NCBI GenBank assembly: GCA_021296215.1 | Contig: JAGWBA010000021.1 | Span: 1 to 55,782, forward strand | Length of the DNA stretch: 55,782 bases | Reading direction: 5' to 3' | Origin: Flavobacteriales bacterium | Lineage (GTDB): Bacteria > Bacteroidota > Bacteroidia > Flavobacteriales > ECT2AJA-044 | Shown: positions 1 through 7,566 of the stretch, one piece after another | Layout of the letters: each line of letters opens with the position of its first letter | How positions within the stretch are numbered: position 1 is the stretch's first letter | Position numbers and translations under genes: made by a program | Notes under the pieces: model-generated | Told to the model about the DNA's origin: nothing | Database searches by the model: none | The model's input: the letters and a program-made list of their open reading frames with translations, nothing else

Positions 1-75
1 CAAAACCTATATCGGCCTTATTCCTCTGTTCAGTCCTGTTAATTAAATAATGAAATTTAGAAAAGTCGAACTTAG

Positions 76-1294
76 GAACACTATACCCGTACGTTACCGG
101 ATTTCTCCATCCGCTCCATTTGGTCCACCGATGAACAGAGCTATGTAGCGGCATATGGTGGTATTTTTAAAGGGCCGGAATGGGAGTTATCGACCAACGA
201 CCTCATGGATACCAGTATCACTTACGCCAACGGAGAGCTCAATAGGGTACATGGAAAGCTATACGTATGCTTTGATGGCATAGCTGAGGTAACCGATTCC
301 CCTATCACCATGATTAGAGGAGCCTCTACCGAATATCAATACCGCGCTCAAAGAATACGGTAAAGACATAATGGCCTTGCGAACCCGTGGCCCGGAACTT
401 CTTAATCAGCAACTCGAAAGAAAACGGGTATTTATTGAGCATACCCCATTGGGTGATTTCGAGATTTGGAATAATCGCATGTTTGCCGGGACTCTGGATG
501 GATTCGTCGTTCAAATGAACGAAAGAGGTAAACGTATTGATTCGGTGTTCACCGGAGTGGTTACCGACCTCTTTTTGTGGCGCGACACGTTAAGCGCAAG
601 CACTCCGGACGGAATTGTTCGTTTAAATTCAAATCTCGAGATCGTCGAACGTATTGAGCACCCCGATGTGCTGCAGTCGGTTCAAATAGGTCGTTATTTA
701 GTATTCTCAACCCTGAACGGACTATTTGCGTATGACCAAGGGCGCATAGTGACCTTGATCCCGAACGTCGAGTTCAATAAAAAAGCACTTTACCTATACG
801 GGCATAACCTTTTCGCAGGCTCAGTTCAAGGACTCTATCAAATCAAGCGTTATTACCTCGAAGATGTTATTCTTCCCAACGCCAACCTGAACATCATCGA
901 CCCGGGACCCGACCGATCGTATTGGCCCATCGGAATCGGACTACTCCTGGCCCTTTTGCTCACCATAGCGATTCAAATGCCGCGATTCAGAAAAAAGGAG
1001 GAGCAATTTGTTCCTATCGAACCCTATAAAATGGAGTTTCTCAAAGAGCTGATTCTTGAAAATCCGAATATCCAGAGTGTGAACGATTTGGCCGAAAAAC
1101 TCAACACCTCAACGGTACAGCTCAATCGAAAGCTCAAGAAACAGGGCACTACGCCGGGCAAGTTGATCAACAAGGTCAAGAAAGAGATTTCGCGAAGTCT
1201 GTACGAACAAGGAACCCCAGTAAAAGAAATTTCAAGGCGCGTGGGGTACTCAGAACGATACGTGAAGGAGAAGTTTTTGAGGGAGAGTTCTTGA
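76..1294 (+). pseudogene. Broken beta-propeller sensor/regulator with C-terminal AraC-type HTH
   Basis: Two reading frames together read as one protein. The frame of positions 91-363 gives propeller-like repeats (for example IRSIWSTDEQSYVAAYGG) and ends at a TAA at 361-363. The frame open from 314 to 1294 continues the propeller (blades with EIWNNRMFAGTLDGF and LVFSTLNGLFAYDQG), followed by a hydrophobic segment (GIGLLLALLLTIAI, about residues 190-203 counted from the ATG at 371). The last 85 residues form an AraC-type DNA-binding domain (VKEISRRVGYSERYVKEKF). This is the layout of one-piece Bacteroidota sensor-regulators: periplasmic propeller, one membrane span, cytoplasmic HTH. A one-base shift near 311-325 breaks it, and stops at 40, 58 and 73 close the upstream frame, so the N-terminus is missing or lies outside. 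If translated at all, the ATG at 371 gives a 307-residue fragment. Sequencing error at the shift cannot be excluded. Confidence 0.55.
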
Positions 1295-1349
1295 TACTCT
1301 CTTTGAGAGTTGAATGGTGGATTGGTTGAGTAGTTGATTGGTTTGTCTT

Positions 1350-1368
1350 GTCCTGAAATAGGTTGACA
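1350..1368 (+). repeat. IS3 left terminal inverted repeat
   Basis: GTCCTGAAATAGGTTGACA matches the reverse complement of 2622-2640 (GTCCTGATTTTGTTTGACA) at 15 of 19 positions, with an identical 7-base outer end and an identical 6-base inner end (TTGACA). Confidence 0.85.
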
Positions 1369-1383
1369 CAAATTAAGTCAACC

Positions 1384-1760
1384 ATGAAGGAAAGAAAAGA
1401 AGTTTATCCTATGGGCTTTCTCCTGCGTGTTGCCAGGGAGTATGTTGAAGGAGATCAGAGCAGTTGCCAATTGACCAGAAAGTACAATGTGAGCAAATCG
1501 ATTGTATTGGTATGGGGGAAAAGTATGGAAAGCGTTTTTGCGAGAATCAGGTATCAAACCGTACCTTGGAACCTATGAAAGAGAAGGGAAAGTTCCGACG
1601 AGAAGGAGAGGATACTGCGGCGTACATACGCCGTTTGGAGTGCTCCTTGGAGGAAGCCCAGGACAAGGCTTATCTCTTACAGCGTGTCATCGAGCTCAGC
1701 GAAGAAGAGCTCGGTATTGAGCTGCCAAAAAAGTCTATTGCCAAGTCGTTCAAGAATTAA
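1384..1760 (+). pseudogene. IS3 OrfA (HTH transposase subunit), frameshifted
   Basis: The ATG at 1384 opens a helix-turn-helix start (KERKEVYPMGFLLRVAREY, then SCQLTRKYNVSKS) in frame 1. After about codon 44 the family sequence (EKYGKRFCENQVSNRTLEP, then a leucine-zipper-like segment around RRLECSLEEAQDKAYLLQRV) continues in frame 3 and ends at the TAA at 1758-1760. Restoring a single G in the G-run at 1514-1518 would rejoin the two parts, so one G was lost or miscalled. OrfA normally binds the terminal repeats and, by -1 frameshifting, forms the OrfAB transposase. Without repair neither full OrfA nor OrfAB can be made from this copy. Confidence 0.8.
1727..1733 (+). other. Programmed -1 ribosomal frameshift site (A AAA AAG)
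   Basis: In the orfA frame the codons read CCA AAA AAG, placing A-AAA-AAG exactly as the canonical IS3 slippery heptamer. A -1 slip moves translation into the orfB frame, which is open from here through the first in-frame orfB methionine (1802) and on to 2611. This site is the normal route to the OrfAB fusion and is separate from the accidental shift at 1514-1518. Confidence 0.85.
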
Positions 1761-1792
1761 ACGAGCGCAAGAGCGTTTCGTATGGATGTAGA

Positions 1793-2611
1793 TTGCTTGG
1801 TATGAGCCGTCGGGCTTCTTACAAACATCTTCATAATCGTAAAGAGCGCGAAGAAGGCCATTTTAGGCTTCTTTATGCTGTACGGGAGTTGCGTAAGGCT
1901 CACCCGAGAATGGGAGCTCGCAAGCTGCGTAAGCCATTAATGGATCATCCTGATGTTATTGGAAGAGACCGGTTCATGCGGCTATTACGCGAACATGGAC
2001 ATTTGGTTCGTAGGAAACGCAATCCGGTTCGAACCACCAACTCTAATCACATTTACAAGCGTTATTCAAACCTCGTTAAAGGCATGGTCATAGACCGCCC
2101 TATGCGGGTATGGGTAAGTGATATCACCTATGTATACCTAGGCGGAAAGCATGCCTACTTGAGCCTGATCACCGATGCGTATTCGCGTAAGATCGTTGGG
2201 GCAAAACTGGCATCTACATTAGCGTCAAGACACACCTTGGATGCACTCAAAAGTGCTTTAATGGCGGAAGGCTCTCCTCAGTATCATCACTCCGATAGAG
2301 GAATCCAGTACTGCTGTCATGAGTATACAAACGAGTTAAAGAAGTACAATATTCAGATCAGCATGACCCAAACCGGAGATCCACTCGATAATGCCATCGC
2401 AGAACGAGTGAACGGCATCATCAAGAACGAATACTTGTACCCTTTTATTAAACGAAATCAAGACATCGACCGCTGTTTACTTCAGGCTCTTGAAGCCTAC
2501 AACACAGTAAGACCACATATGTCTTGTAACATGGAAACACCACAACAAATCCATGAAGTGTTAACCCAAGTAAGGAATAGAAATCAAGTGTTAACTTACA
2601 TCAGTCATTAA
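1793..2611 (+). CDS. IS3 OrfB, DDE integrase/transposase domain
   Basis: This is the catalytic part of the OrfAB transposase, which cuts and joins the element ends. Numbered from 1793, the DDE triad is D110 (WVSDITY), D168 (HHSDRGIQY) and E204 (NAIAERVNG), with 35 residues between the second D and the E, the standard rve spacing. The N-terminal 80 residues are the HTH_21-like region (HPRMGARKLRK). The frame is open upstream to the A6G site, so the functional product is probably an OrfA-OrfB fusion rather than a protein started at 1793. The reading frame is intact, with all three acidic residues present. Only the loss of a proper OrfA should disable it. Confidence 0.9.
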   Translation: MLGMSRRASYKHLHNRKEREEGHFRLLYAVRELRKAHPRMGARKLRKPLMDHPDVIGRDRFMRLLREHGHLVRRKRNPVRTTNSNHIYKRYSNLVKGMVIDRPMRVWVSDITYVYLGGKHAYLSLITDAYSRKIVGAKLASTLASRHTLDALKSALMAEGSPQYHHSDRGIQYCCHEYTNELKKYNIQISMTQTGDPLDNAIAERVNGIIKNEYLYPFIKRNQDIDRCLLQALEAYNTVRPHMSCNMETPQQIHEVLTQVRNRNQVLTYISH

Positions 2612-2621
2612 AGTCAAAAAC

Positions 2622-2640
2622 TGTCAAACAAAATCAGGAC
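2622..2640 (-). repeat. IS3 right terminal inverted repeat
   Basis: This is the partner of 1350-1368. It lies 10 bases after the orfB stop codon, as usual for compact IS3 elements. Confidence 0.85.
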
Positions 2641-2957
2641 GGGACAGTCCAAGTTCATGGTTCATGGTTCATGGGATTCAATAATGGAAGGTCCGTGGCC
2701 TCGGATATTAACCCGGGTATCATATAGTTGAATCAGTAACAATCGATAATTAATAGCACACGGATGCGAAATAGCCCCGGGCTTCAGCCCGGGGATTATT
2801 GGGAATTGAAAACGATACCCTCGGCCCCGGGTTTTAACCCGGGGGTTTTATAATTGAGTCAAGTATCAAGGACGGATGCGATTTAGCCCCGGGGATTATG
2901 AGGTATTTGATTTGAAAAATCGAAACCAACTAAGACCTCAACATTAAGACCTAAGAA
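2641..2957. repeat. Gene-free stretch with GTTCATG run and REP-like palindromes
   Basis: No gene is visible. At 2653-2673 GTTCATG occurs three times in tandem. At 2775-2794 CCCCGGGCT/AGCCCGGGG forms a perfect 9-bp stem with a 2-base loop. At 2825-2844 CCCCGGGTT/AACCCGGGG forms a second one. At 2885-2894 the same flank (CGGATGCGAxxTAGCCCC) recurs, but the central 12 bases are missing, a collapsed copy. The same family reappears at 50029-50120. Palindromes of this sort in Bacteroidota resemble REP sequences mobilised by Y1 (RAYT) transposases, but no such transposase lies in the window. Confidence 0.7.
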
Positions 2958-4772
2958 CTATTGTTTCCCTTCGTCCCGCTTCCTTTGCACAAACGCCTCG
3001 ATCACCTTTTCATCGCCGATCTCTTCGATGACCTGATTCAAGGTCTCCATGGGCGTATCGAGCAGATCGAGGATCATAAGCCCATCCAGAGAGTTGTTGA
3101 ATTTCGGATCCACATTGAATCCGATGATACGGGCATTCTGCTTGATGTACTTCTTCAGCAGAATCGGGAACCGCATGTTCCCGGGTTCCATCTCTTCTAC
3201 GAGTCGATCGATGCGGTTCACATCGTCCTCACTTAAGTCGACCAACATACGATCGGCCTTGGTCAACCTCACCCGAAACGCCTTGCGCGGATGCACATGC
3301 CGGGCAATATCGTAGTCGTAGTAGTTCTTTTTGATGAATTCGATGATGAGCGACTTGCTGAACTTCGAGAAGTTGTTGCTGATGCTCACACACCCAATGA
3401 AATAGCGATACTGCGGATGTTTCAGGGCGGTTATAGTAAGGCCTTTCCAAAGCAAAAACAGCGGATACGGTTTCATCTGATACTCCTCCACGATAAAGGC
3501 TCGGCCGAGTTCAATAGTCTCGCGAAGTAGCGGAACTACGGGCTCATCGAGTCGAAACAGCGACTGAAAATAAAAGCCGCACTTGCCGTACAAATTCATG
3601 ATATCGGCACCCATTCCGATCCTGTAGGCCCCAACGATCTTCTGAGCATCCTTGTCCCACAGCAGCATGTGCCGGTAATAAAGATCGAATTCGTCGACGT
3701 CGATCTCATTATTGGTTCCTTCGCCTACGGCGCGAAATGTAACTTCCCTCAAACGGCCAATTTCCTGCAAAAGCTTGGGTATCCGGCCGCGAGGCAGAAT
3801 AAACAATTCGAAACTCCGAAAATCGAATTCGAAAAACTCTTCGCGCAAGCTATCGAGTTCGGCCTGAAGCTCTTTGGGGTCGACGGGGTCTATGACCGGC
3901 TTCACCTCTTCTTTACGGTGCGATATATGCAGCTTCGGAAAAAAGCGATTCACGCGCATGGCATTTCCCAAGGCGTAGGTCTTCATGCGCAAAAAACGGC
4001 CGTATTGGTCGATCTCTGCGAATTGCTCTTGCTGCTCCACGCTGATCGCGTGCCCAATGCGCACCGTGACGTGCCTGTTCTTTTTGGCTACTACCTCCGA
4101 CGGCAACTTGGCCCTGCGCAGTACGGGGTGCAACATGCCGAGCAGGTGGAACATAAAACTGTTGGTGCCTCGAAAGTAAATCGGAATCACCGGCACCTTG
4201 GCGCGCTGGATGATCTTCAAGGCGGGCTCCTGCCAACGGCGATCGGTCACCGTACCTTTTTGAACCTTGTAGCTACTCACCTCTCCGGCCGGAAACATCC
4301 CTAAAGGTTTCCCCTCGGCCAAATGTTGCATCGTTGCTCGGAGTCCGCCCACATTCCCTTTGGACTCCTTGGCATTCTCGAACGGGTTCACCCCGATGAA
4401 GTTGGGCGCCAGCGGTTCTATGCGCTCGAGTAAAAAGTTCGCCATGACCTTGAAGTCGGATCGCCGAGCCGCGAGCAATTTGATTAAGATTATGCCGTCG
4501 ATACCGCCAAAGGGGTGATTCGAAACGGTAATGAAAGGCCCTTCCTTCGGAATGCGCTTGAGCTCTTCTTCGGAGATCTCCACTTCGACTCCGAGCTTGT
4601 TCAACACGGCATCGACAAATTCTACAGCCGTAGGGGCATCGCTGAACTCGTCGTAGATCGCATTGACCTTATCGAGCTTGAGCAGCTCCATGATGAGTTC
4701 GGCCACACGCGGCATCCCCAGCTGCTTCAATCGGGTGAACTGGGCAAACTCTTCCGAATCTACTAAACTCAT
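2958..4772 (-). CDS. olsF: Bifunctional aminolipid acyltransferase (OlsF-like)
   Basis: The 604-residue protein joins two acyltransferase domains. The N-terminal half is PlsC/OlsA-like: acyltransferase motif I NHPFGGID at 85-92 (H86 and D92 catalytic) and FPAGE at 160-164. The C-terminal half (about 310-560) is the OlsB/hemolysin-type GNAT domain (GRLREVTFRAVGEG, then LLWDKDAQKIVGAYRIGMG). This order matches OlsF of Flavobacterium and Serratia, in which the C-terminal part N-acylates ornithine with a 3-hydroxy fatty acid and the N-terminal part adds the second acyl chain, giving a phosphate-free membrane aminolipid. The start ATG overlaps the lysC stop by four bases (ATGA), so the two are translationally coupled. 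Pairing with aspartokinase hints that lysine rather than ornithine may be the head group, which is inference only. No lesion is seen. Confidence 0.85.
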   Translation of the reverse strand: MSLVDSEEFAQFTRLKQLGMPRVAELIMELLKLDKVNAIYDEFSDAPTAVEFVDAVLNKLGVEVEISEEELKRIPKEGPFITVSNHPFGGIDGIILIKLLAARRSDFKVMANFLLERIEPLAPNFIGVNPFENAKESKGNVGGLRATMQHLAEGKPLGMFPAGEVSSYKVQKGTVTDRRWQEPALKIIQRAKVPVIPIYFRGTNSFMFHLLGMLHPVLRRAKLPSEVVAKKNRHVTVRIGHAISVEQQEQFAEIDQYGRFLRMKTYALGNAMRVNRFFPKLHISHRKEEVKPVIDPVDPKELQAELDSLREEFFEFDFRSFELFILPRGRIPKLLQEIGRLREVTFRAVGEGTNNEIDVDEFDLYYRHMLLWDKDAQKIVGAYRIGMGADIMNLYGKCGFYFQSLFRLDEPVVPLLRETIELGRAFIVEEYQMKPYPLFLLWKGLTITALKHPQYRYFIGCVSISNNFSKFSKSLIIEFIKKNYYDYDIARHVHPRKAFRVRLTKADRMLVDLSEDDVNRIDRLVEEMEPGNMRFPILLKKYIKQNARIIGFNVDPKFNNSLDGLMILDLLDTPMETLNQVIEEIGDEKVIEAFVQRKRDEGKQ

Positions 4773-6019
4773 TTTTCGCTCAATAAAAGTTGTAAAGTTT
4801 CTCGCGTACGCTGCTCCAAATACACTTCACGCCCTTCTAAAAGGTGTTCCCAACGGTCGGCGTAATGCCTGACCGTATAAAGTGATAATCCGCCCGTAGG
4901 GCGCACATCGAAATGCTGTTGCAGTACTTCAACCAATTTAGGCAATTTAATGAGGTCACGGTCGGTCACTACCGAAAACGATACCGCACTATTCTGCATC
5001 ATATTGACCCGAAAGCCAAATTTCGCCAGCAATTCAAAGATCAAACTCAGGTGCTGCTCCGCGATGAAACTGAGATCGCGAGCACTGATATTGATCAACA
5101 CCTGGTCGTGCTTTACGATGTAGCTCGGCACGGCGGGTACCTGGGTGCTTCCGCTCTGAATCAAGGAGCCCGGCGCCTGCGGCGCGATGAACGACTTCAC
5201 GCGCAAGGGGATGTTTTTTTCCTTGAGGGGCTGTATGGTCTTCGGGTGAATGACCTTGGCCCCGAAAAAGGCCAACTCAATAGCCTCAACGAACGACACT
5301 TCTTCCAATAGGGTGGATTCCGCAAACTCGTTTGGATCGGCGTTCATGAGTCCCGGAACGTCTTTCCAGATATTCACCTCTTCGGCATCGAGCAGGTGGG
5401 CGAATATGGCCGCCGAGTAATCCGATCCCTCGCGTCCCAAGGTCGTATTGAAGTTTTCGCTCGTACACCCAATAAACCCCTGACTCAGGTAGCGCTGCCC
5501 TTTCTTTACGTAACGACTCGCCTGCTGCTGACACAATGGCCAATCGATCCGGGCATCGCGGTGGCGATTGTCGGTCTTAATGACATCGCGGGCGTCGAGC
5601 CACTCGTGCCCCCAGCCCTGCTCCGACAAATACGCACTCAAAATGCGCGAACTAATGAGCTCGCCGTAACTAACGATTTGGTCGTAGTTGTAGTCGCACT
5701 CCTCGCGGGCCGGATCCTCAATGGTCCACTCCATTTCCACAAAAAGGTTGTTCACCTCATCGCGTACCGGATGACCTTTATCGAACAACTCATCGATCAA
5801 CGCATCGTGTTGTTGCTTCGACTTCGCCATGAGCGCCATGGCCTTCTCCGTTTCACCAATGTAGTGTTGACCCACCACTTCTTCGAGTAAGTTGGTCGTT
5901 TTGCCCATGGCCGATACGATCACCACGGCATCGTCCTCAAATTCGGCAACGATATTCGCCACCCGACGAACGCCCTGTGCATCCGCAATCGATGCTCCTC
6001 CGAACTTATGTACCCTCAT
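4769..6019 (-). CDS. lysC: Aspartate kinase (aspartokinase)
   Basis: Phosphorylates aspartate, the first step to lysine, threonine, methionine and diaminopimelate. The chosen start MRVHKFGGASIAD puts the KFGG(A/T)S signature at residues 5-10, as in the family. A longer in-frame start 12 codons upstream would run into the preceding gene. The kinase core shows LGREGSDYSAAIFAHLL (about 200-216) and NIWKDVPGLMNADP. The C-terminal part has ACT-type regulatory segments (INISARDLSFIAEQHLS, VNMMQNSAVSFSV), consistent with feedback control. Length 416 fits a monofunctional enzyme. It starts one base after the upstream acetyltransferase stop and overlaps olsF by four bases, giving a three-gene operon. 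Confidence 0.93.
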   Translation of the reverse strand: MRVHKFGGASIADAQGVRRVANIVAEFEDDAVVIVSAMGKTTNLLEEVVGQHYIGETEKAMALMAKSKQQHDALIDELFDKGHPVRDEVNNLFVEMEWTIEDPAREECDYNYDQIVSYGELISSRILSAYLSEQGWGHEWLDARDVIKTDNRHRDARIDWPLCQQQASRYVKKGQRYLSQGFIGCTSENFNTTLGREGSDYSAAIFAHLLDAEEVNIWKDVPGLMNADPNEFAESTLLEEVSFVEAIELAFFGAKVIHPKTIQPLKEKNIPLRVKSFIAPQAPGSLIQSGSTQVPAVPSYIVKHDQVLINISARDLSFIAEQHLSLIFELLAKFGFRVNMMQNSAVSFSVVTDRDLIKLPKLVEVLQQHFDVRPTGGLSLYTVRHYADRWEHLLEGREVYLEQRTRETLQLLLSEK

Positions 6020-6020
6020 T

Positions 6021-6509
6021 CTATCTCTTTTTTGCCCATTCGCGAAGCTCTTCATTGGTCATCTTCCAAAGCTCCCGGCCCGAGTCGCCGGTGATTTCGA
6101 ACCGCGAATAAAAACGCTTAGCCGGATCGTTCCACCCGAGCACCTCGAATTCCATTCGGCCCGCATCCCACTCGGCGGCTTTATCGAGCACTGCCTCAAA
6201 AAGCATGGCTCCAATGCCGCGACCGCGCATCGACTCGCGCACCACGATGTCTTCCAAATGCAAGGTGCGCCCCTTCCAGGTCGAATACCTCGGATAGTAC
6301 ATCGCCATGCCCACGACTTCTCTATCGACCTCGGCCACAAAGGCATCGAAATGCGGCTCGGGTCCGAATCCGTCCTCGGCCATCTGCTCCACCGTGACGG
6401 TATGCTGCTCTTCGGCCTTTTCGTAGATCGCCAATTCGCGAACCAAGGAGTGCATGGCGGGTATGTCGTGACGCTCCGCAATGCGTAATTTTACTTCAGA
6501 ATGGTTCAT
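6021..6509 (-). CDS. GNAT-family N-acetyltransferase
   Basis: A 162-residue single-domain GNAT. The acetyl-CoA loop is [19 protein letters not shown] (about 90-108), followed by the beta-bulge region [14 protein letters not shown] typical of diamine/thialysine-like acetyltransferases (the YxxxGF-like position is YSRFEI). The N-terminus carries [20 protein letters not shown], a segment seen in the spermidine/thialysine acetyltransferase subgroup. The ATG at 6509 (MNHSEVK) is preferred over the far upstream start, because a TACCTTTA word just upstream of it would be the -7 element. First gene of the lysC-olsF operon, so an amine or amino-acid substrate is plausible but unproven. Confidence 0.8.
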   Translation of the reverse strand: MNHSEVKLRIAERHDIPAMHSLVRELAIYEKAEEQHTVTVEQMAEDGFGPEPHFDAFVAEVDREVVGMAMYYPRYSTWKGRTLHLEDIVVRESMRGRGIGAMLFEAVLDKAAEWDAGRMEFEVLGWNDPAKRFYSRFEITGDSGRELWKMTNEELREWAKKR

Positions 6510-6577
6510 GTCGAAGTAAAGGTACACATTGGTTTCGACCCTTTTTTCCGATATTTGCCCTAAAGCCACTACACATC

Positions 6578-7552
6578 ATGGCGGTACAAACGCTGAGCGA
6601 ATTCATCATTGAACGACAGGCCGAGCTTCCACACGCGACCGGCGAATTCACACGACTATTTGGAGACATTACCATCGCCGCTAAAGTGGTGAACCGAGAG
6701 GTCAACAAGGCCGGATTGGTCGATATTCTCGGAGCCGCTGGCAGCGGAAACATTCAAGGTGAAGAACAGCAAAAGCTCGATGTTTTTGCCAATACCCTGT
6801 TCATGGATCTGCTGCGCAATGGAGGCGAGTGTCGCGCTATCGCTTCAGAAGAGTACGACGACATCGTTGTGCTCGACGGTATTGCCGACGATGGAAAGTA
6901 CTTGGTCTCCATTGATCCTCTCGATGGCTCCTCAAACATCGACGTGAACGTTTCTATCGGAACCATCTTCAGCATTTTCAGGAGAAAAAAATTCGAAGGA
7001 CCCGTTACGGTCGATGAATTCTTTAGACCTGGAACGGAGCAAGTCGCTGCCGGATACGTTATCTACGGCTCTTCGACCATGCTGGTGTACACGAGTGGCA
7101 AAGGGGTGAACGGATTTACCTTGGACTCGTCGATCGGCGAGTTTTGCCTTTCGCATCCCAATATGAAGATCCCCGAAGACGGAAGCATTTACTCCATCAA
7201 CGAAGGAAATCTCTTCAGTGCTCCAAAAGGCGTACAAGACTACGTGCACAAGTGTAAGGAACGCCAATACAGCGCGCGCTACATTGGCTCCTTGGTTGCC
7301 GATTTTCACCGCAACCTGCTCAAGGGTGGAATCTATATGTACCCTTCAACCGAAAAGGCCCCGAACGGAAAATTACGTTTGTTGTACGAGTGTTCTCCGC
7401 TGGCCTTTTTGATCGAACAAGCCGGTGGATATGCCTCTGACGGAAATCAACGCATCATGGAGATCGTTCCGACCGACCTCCACCAGCGCGTGCCATACTA
7501 CGTGGGCTCTCCAAAAATGGTGGCCGAAGTTGAACAATTGATGGACGGCTGA
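6578..7552 (+). CDS. fbp: Fructose-1,6-bisphosphatase, class I
   Basis: Hydrolyses fructose-1,6-bisphosphate to fructose-6-phosphate in gluconeogenesis. The 324 residues contain the metal- and substrate-binding signature [19 protein letters not shown] at about 111-129 (D113, D116), the upstream SEEYDD segment (90-95), and the C-terminal sugar-binding block [19 protein letters not shown]. All are intact and the length is normal. It is divergently oriented from the acetyltransferase operon across 68 bases; the word GATATTTG about 20 bases upstream of the ATG is close to TAnnTTTG. mfd follows 14 bases after the stop, suggesting co-transcription. Confidence 0.95.
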   Translation: MAVQTLSEFIIERQAELPHATGEFTRLFGDITIAAKVVNREVNKAGLVDILGAAGSGNIQGEEQQKLDVFANTLFMDLLRNGGECRAIASEEYDDIVVLDGIADDGKYLVSIDPLDGSSNIDVNVSIGTIFSIFRRKKFEGPVTVDEFFRPGTEQVAAGYVIYGSSTMLVYTSGKGVNGFTLDSSIGEFCLSHPNMKIPEDGSIYSINEGNLFSAPKGVQDYVHKCKERQYSARYIGSLVADFHRNLLKGGIYMYPSTEKAPNGKLRLLYECSPLAFLIEQAGGYASDGNQRIMEIVPTDLHQRVPYYVGSPKMVAEVEQLMDG

Positions 7553-7566
7553 CTCAGTATAGGCCG

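Larger units (their letters stand above)
1350..2640 (+). mobile_element. IS3-family insertion sequence, about 1.29 kb
   Basis: Imperfect terminal inverted repeats (15 of 19 positions match) begin GTCCTGA at 1350 and end TCAGGAC at 2640. They enclose overlapping orfA and orfB, joined by an A6G slippery heptamer, with a DD(35)E integrase domain in orfB. Length, ends and gene order are typical of IS3. I see no target-site duplication: the 3-4 bases flanking each end differ. This suggests an old insertion or a recombined end. orfA carries a frameshift, so the copy is probably inactive on its own. The element sits downstream of the decayed regulator at 76-1294 and next to REP-like palindromes. Confidence 0.9.

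Noticed and set aside
1384-1578. Shift at 1514-1518 as a programmed IS3 frameshift
   Set aside because: The canonical A6G site is at 1727-1733; the G-run shift lies inside the HTH part, where no known IS3 recoding occurs.
3669-4304. Plus-strand frame (211 codons) opposite olsF
   Set aside because: Antisense shadow of a gene with clear acyltransferase motifs.
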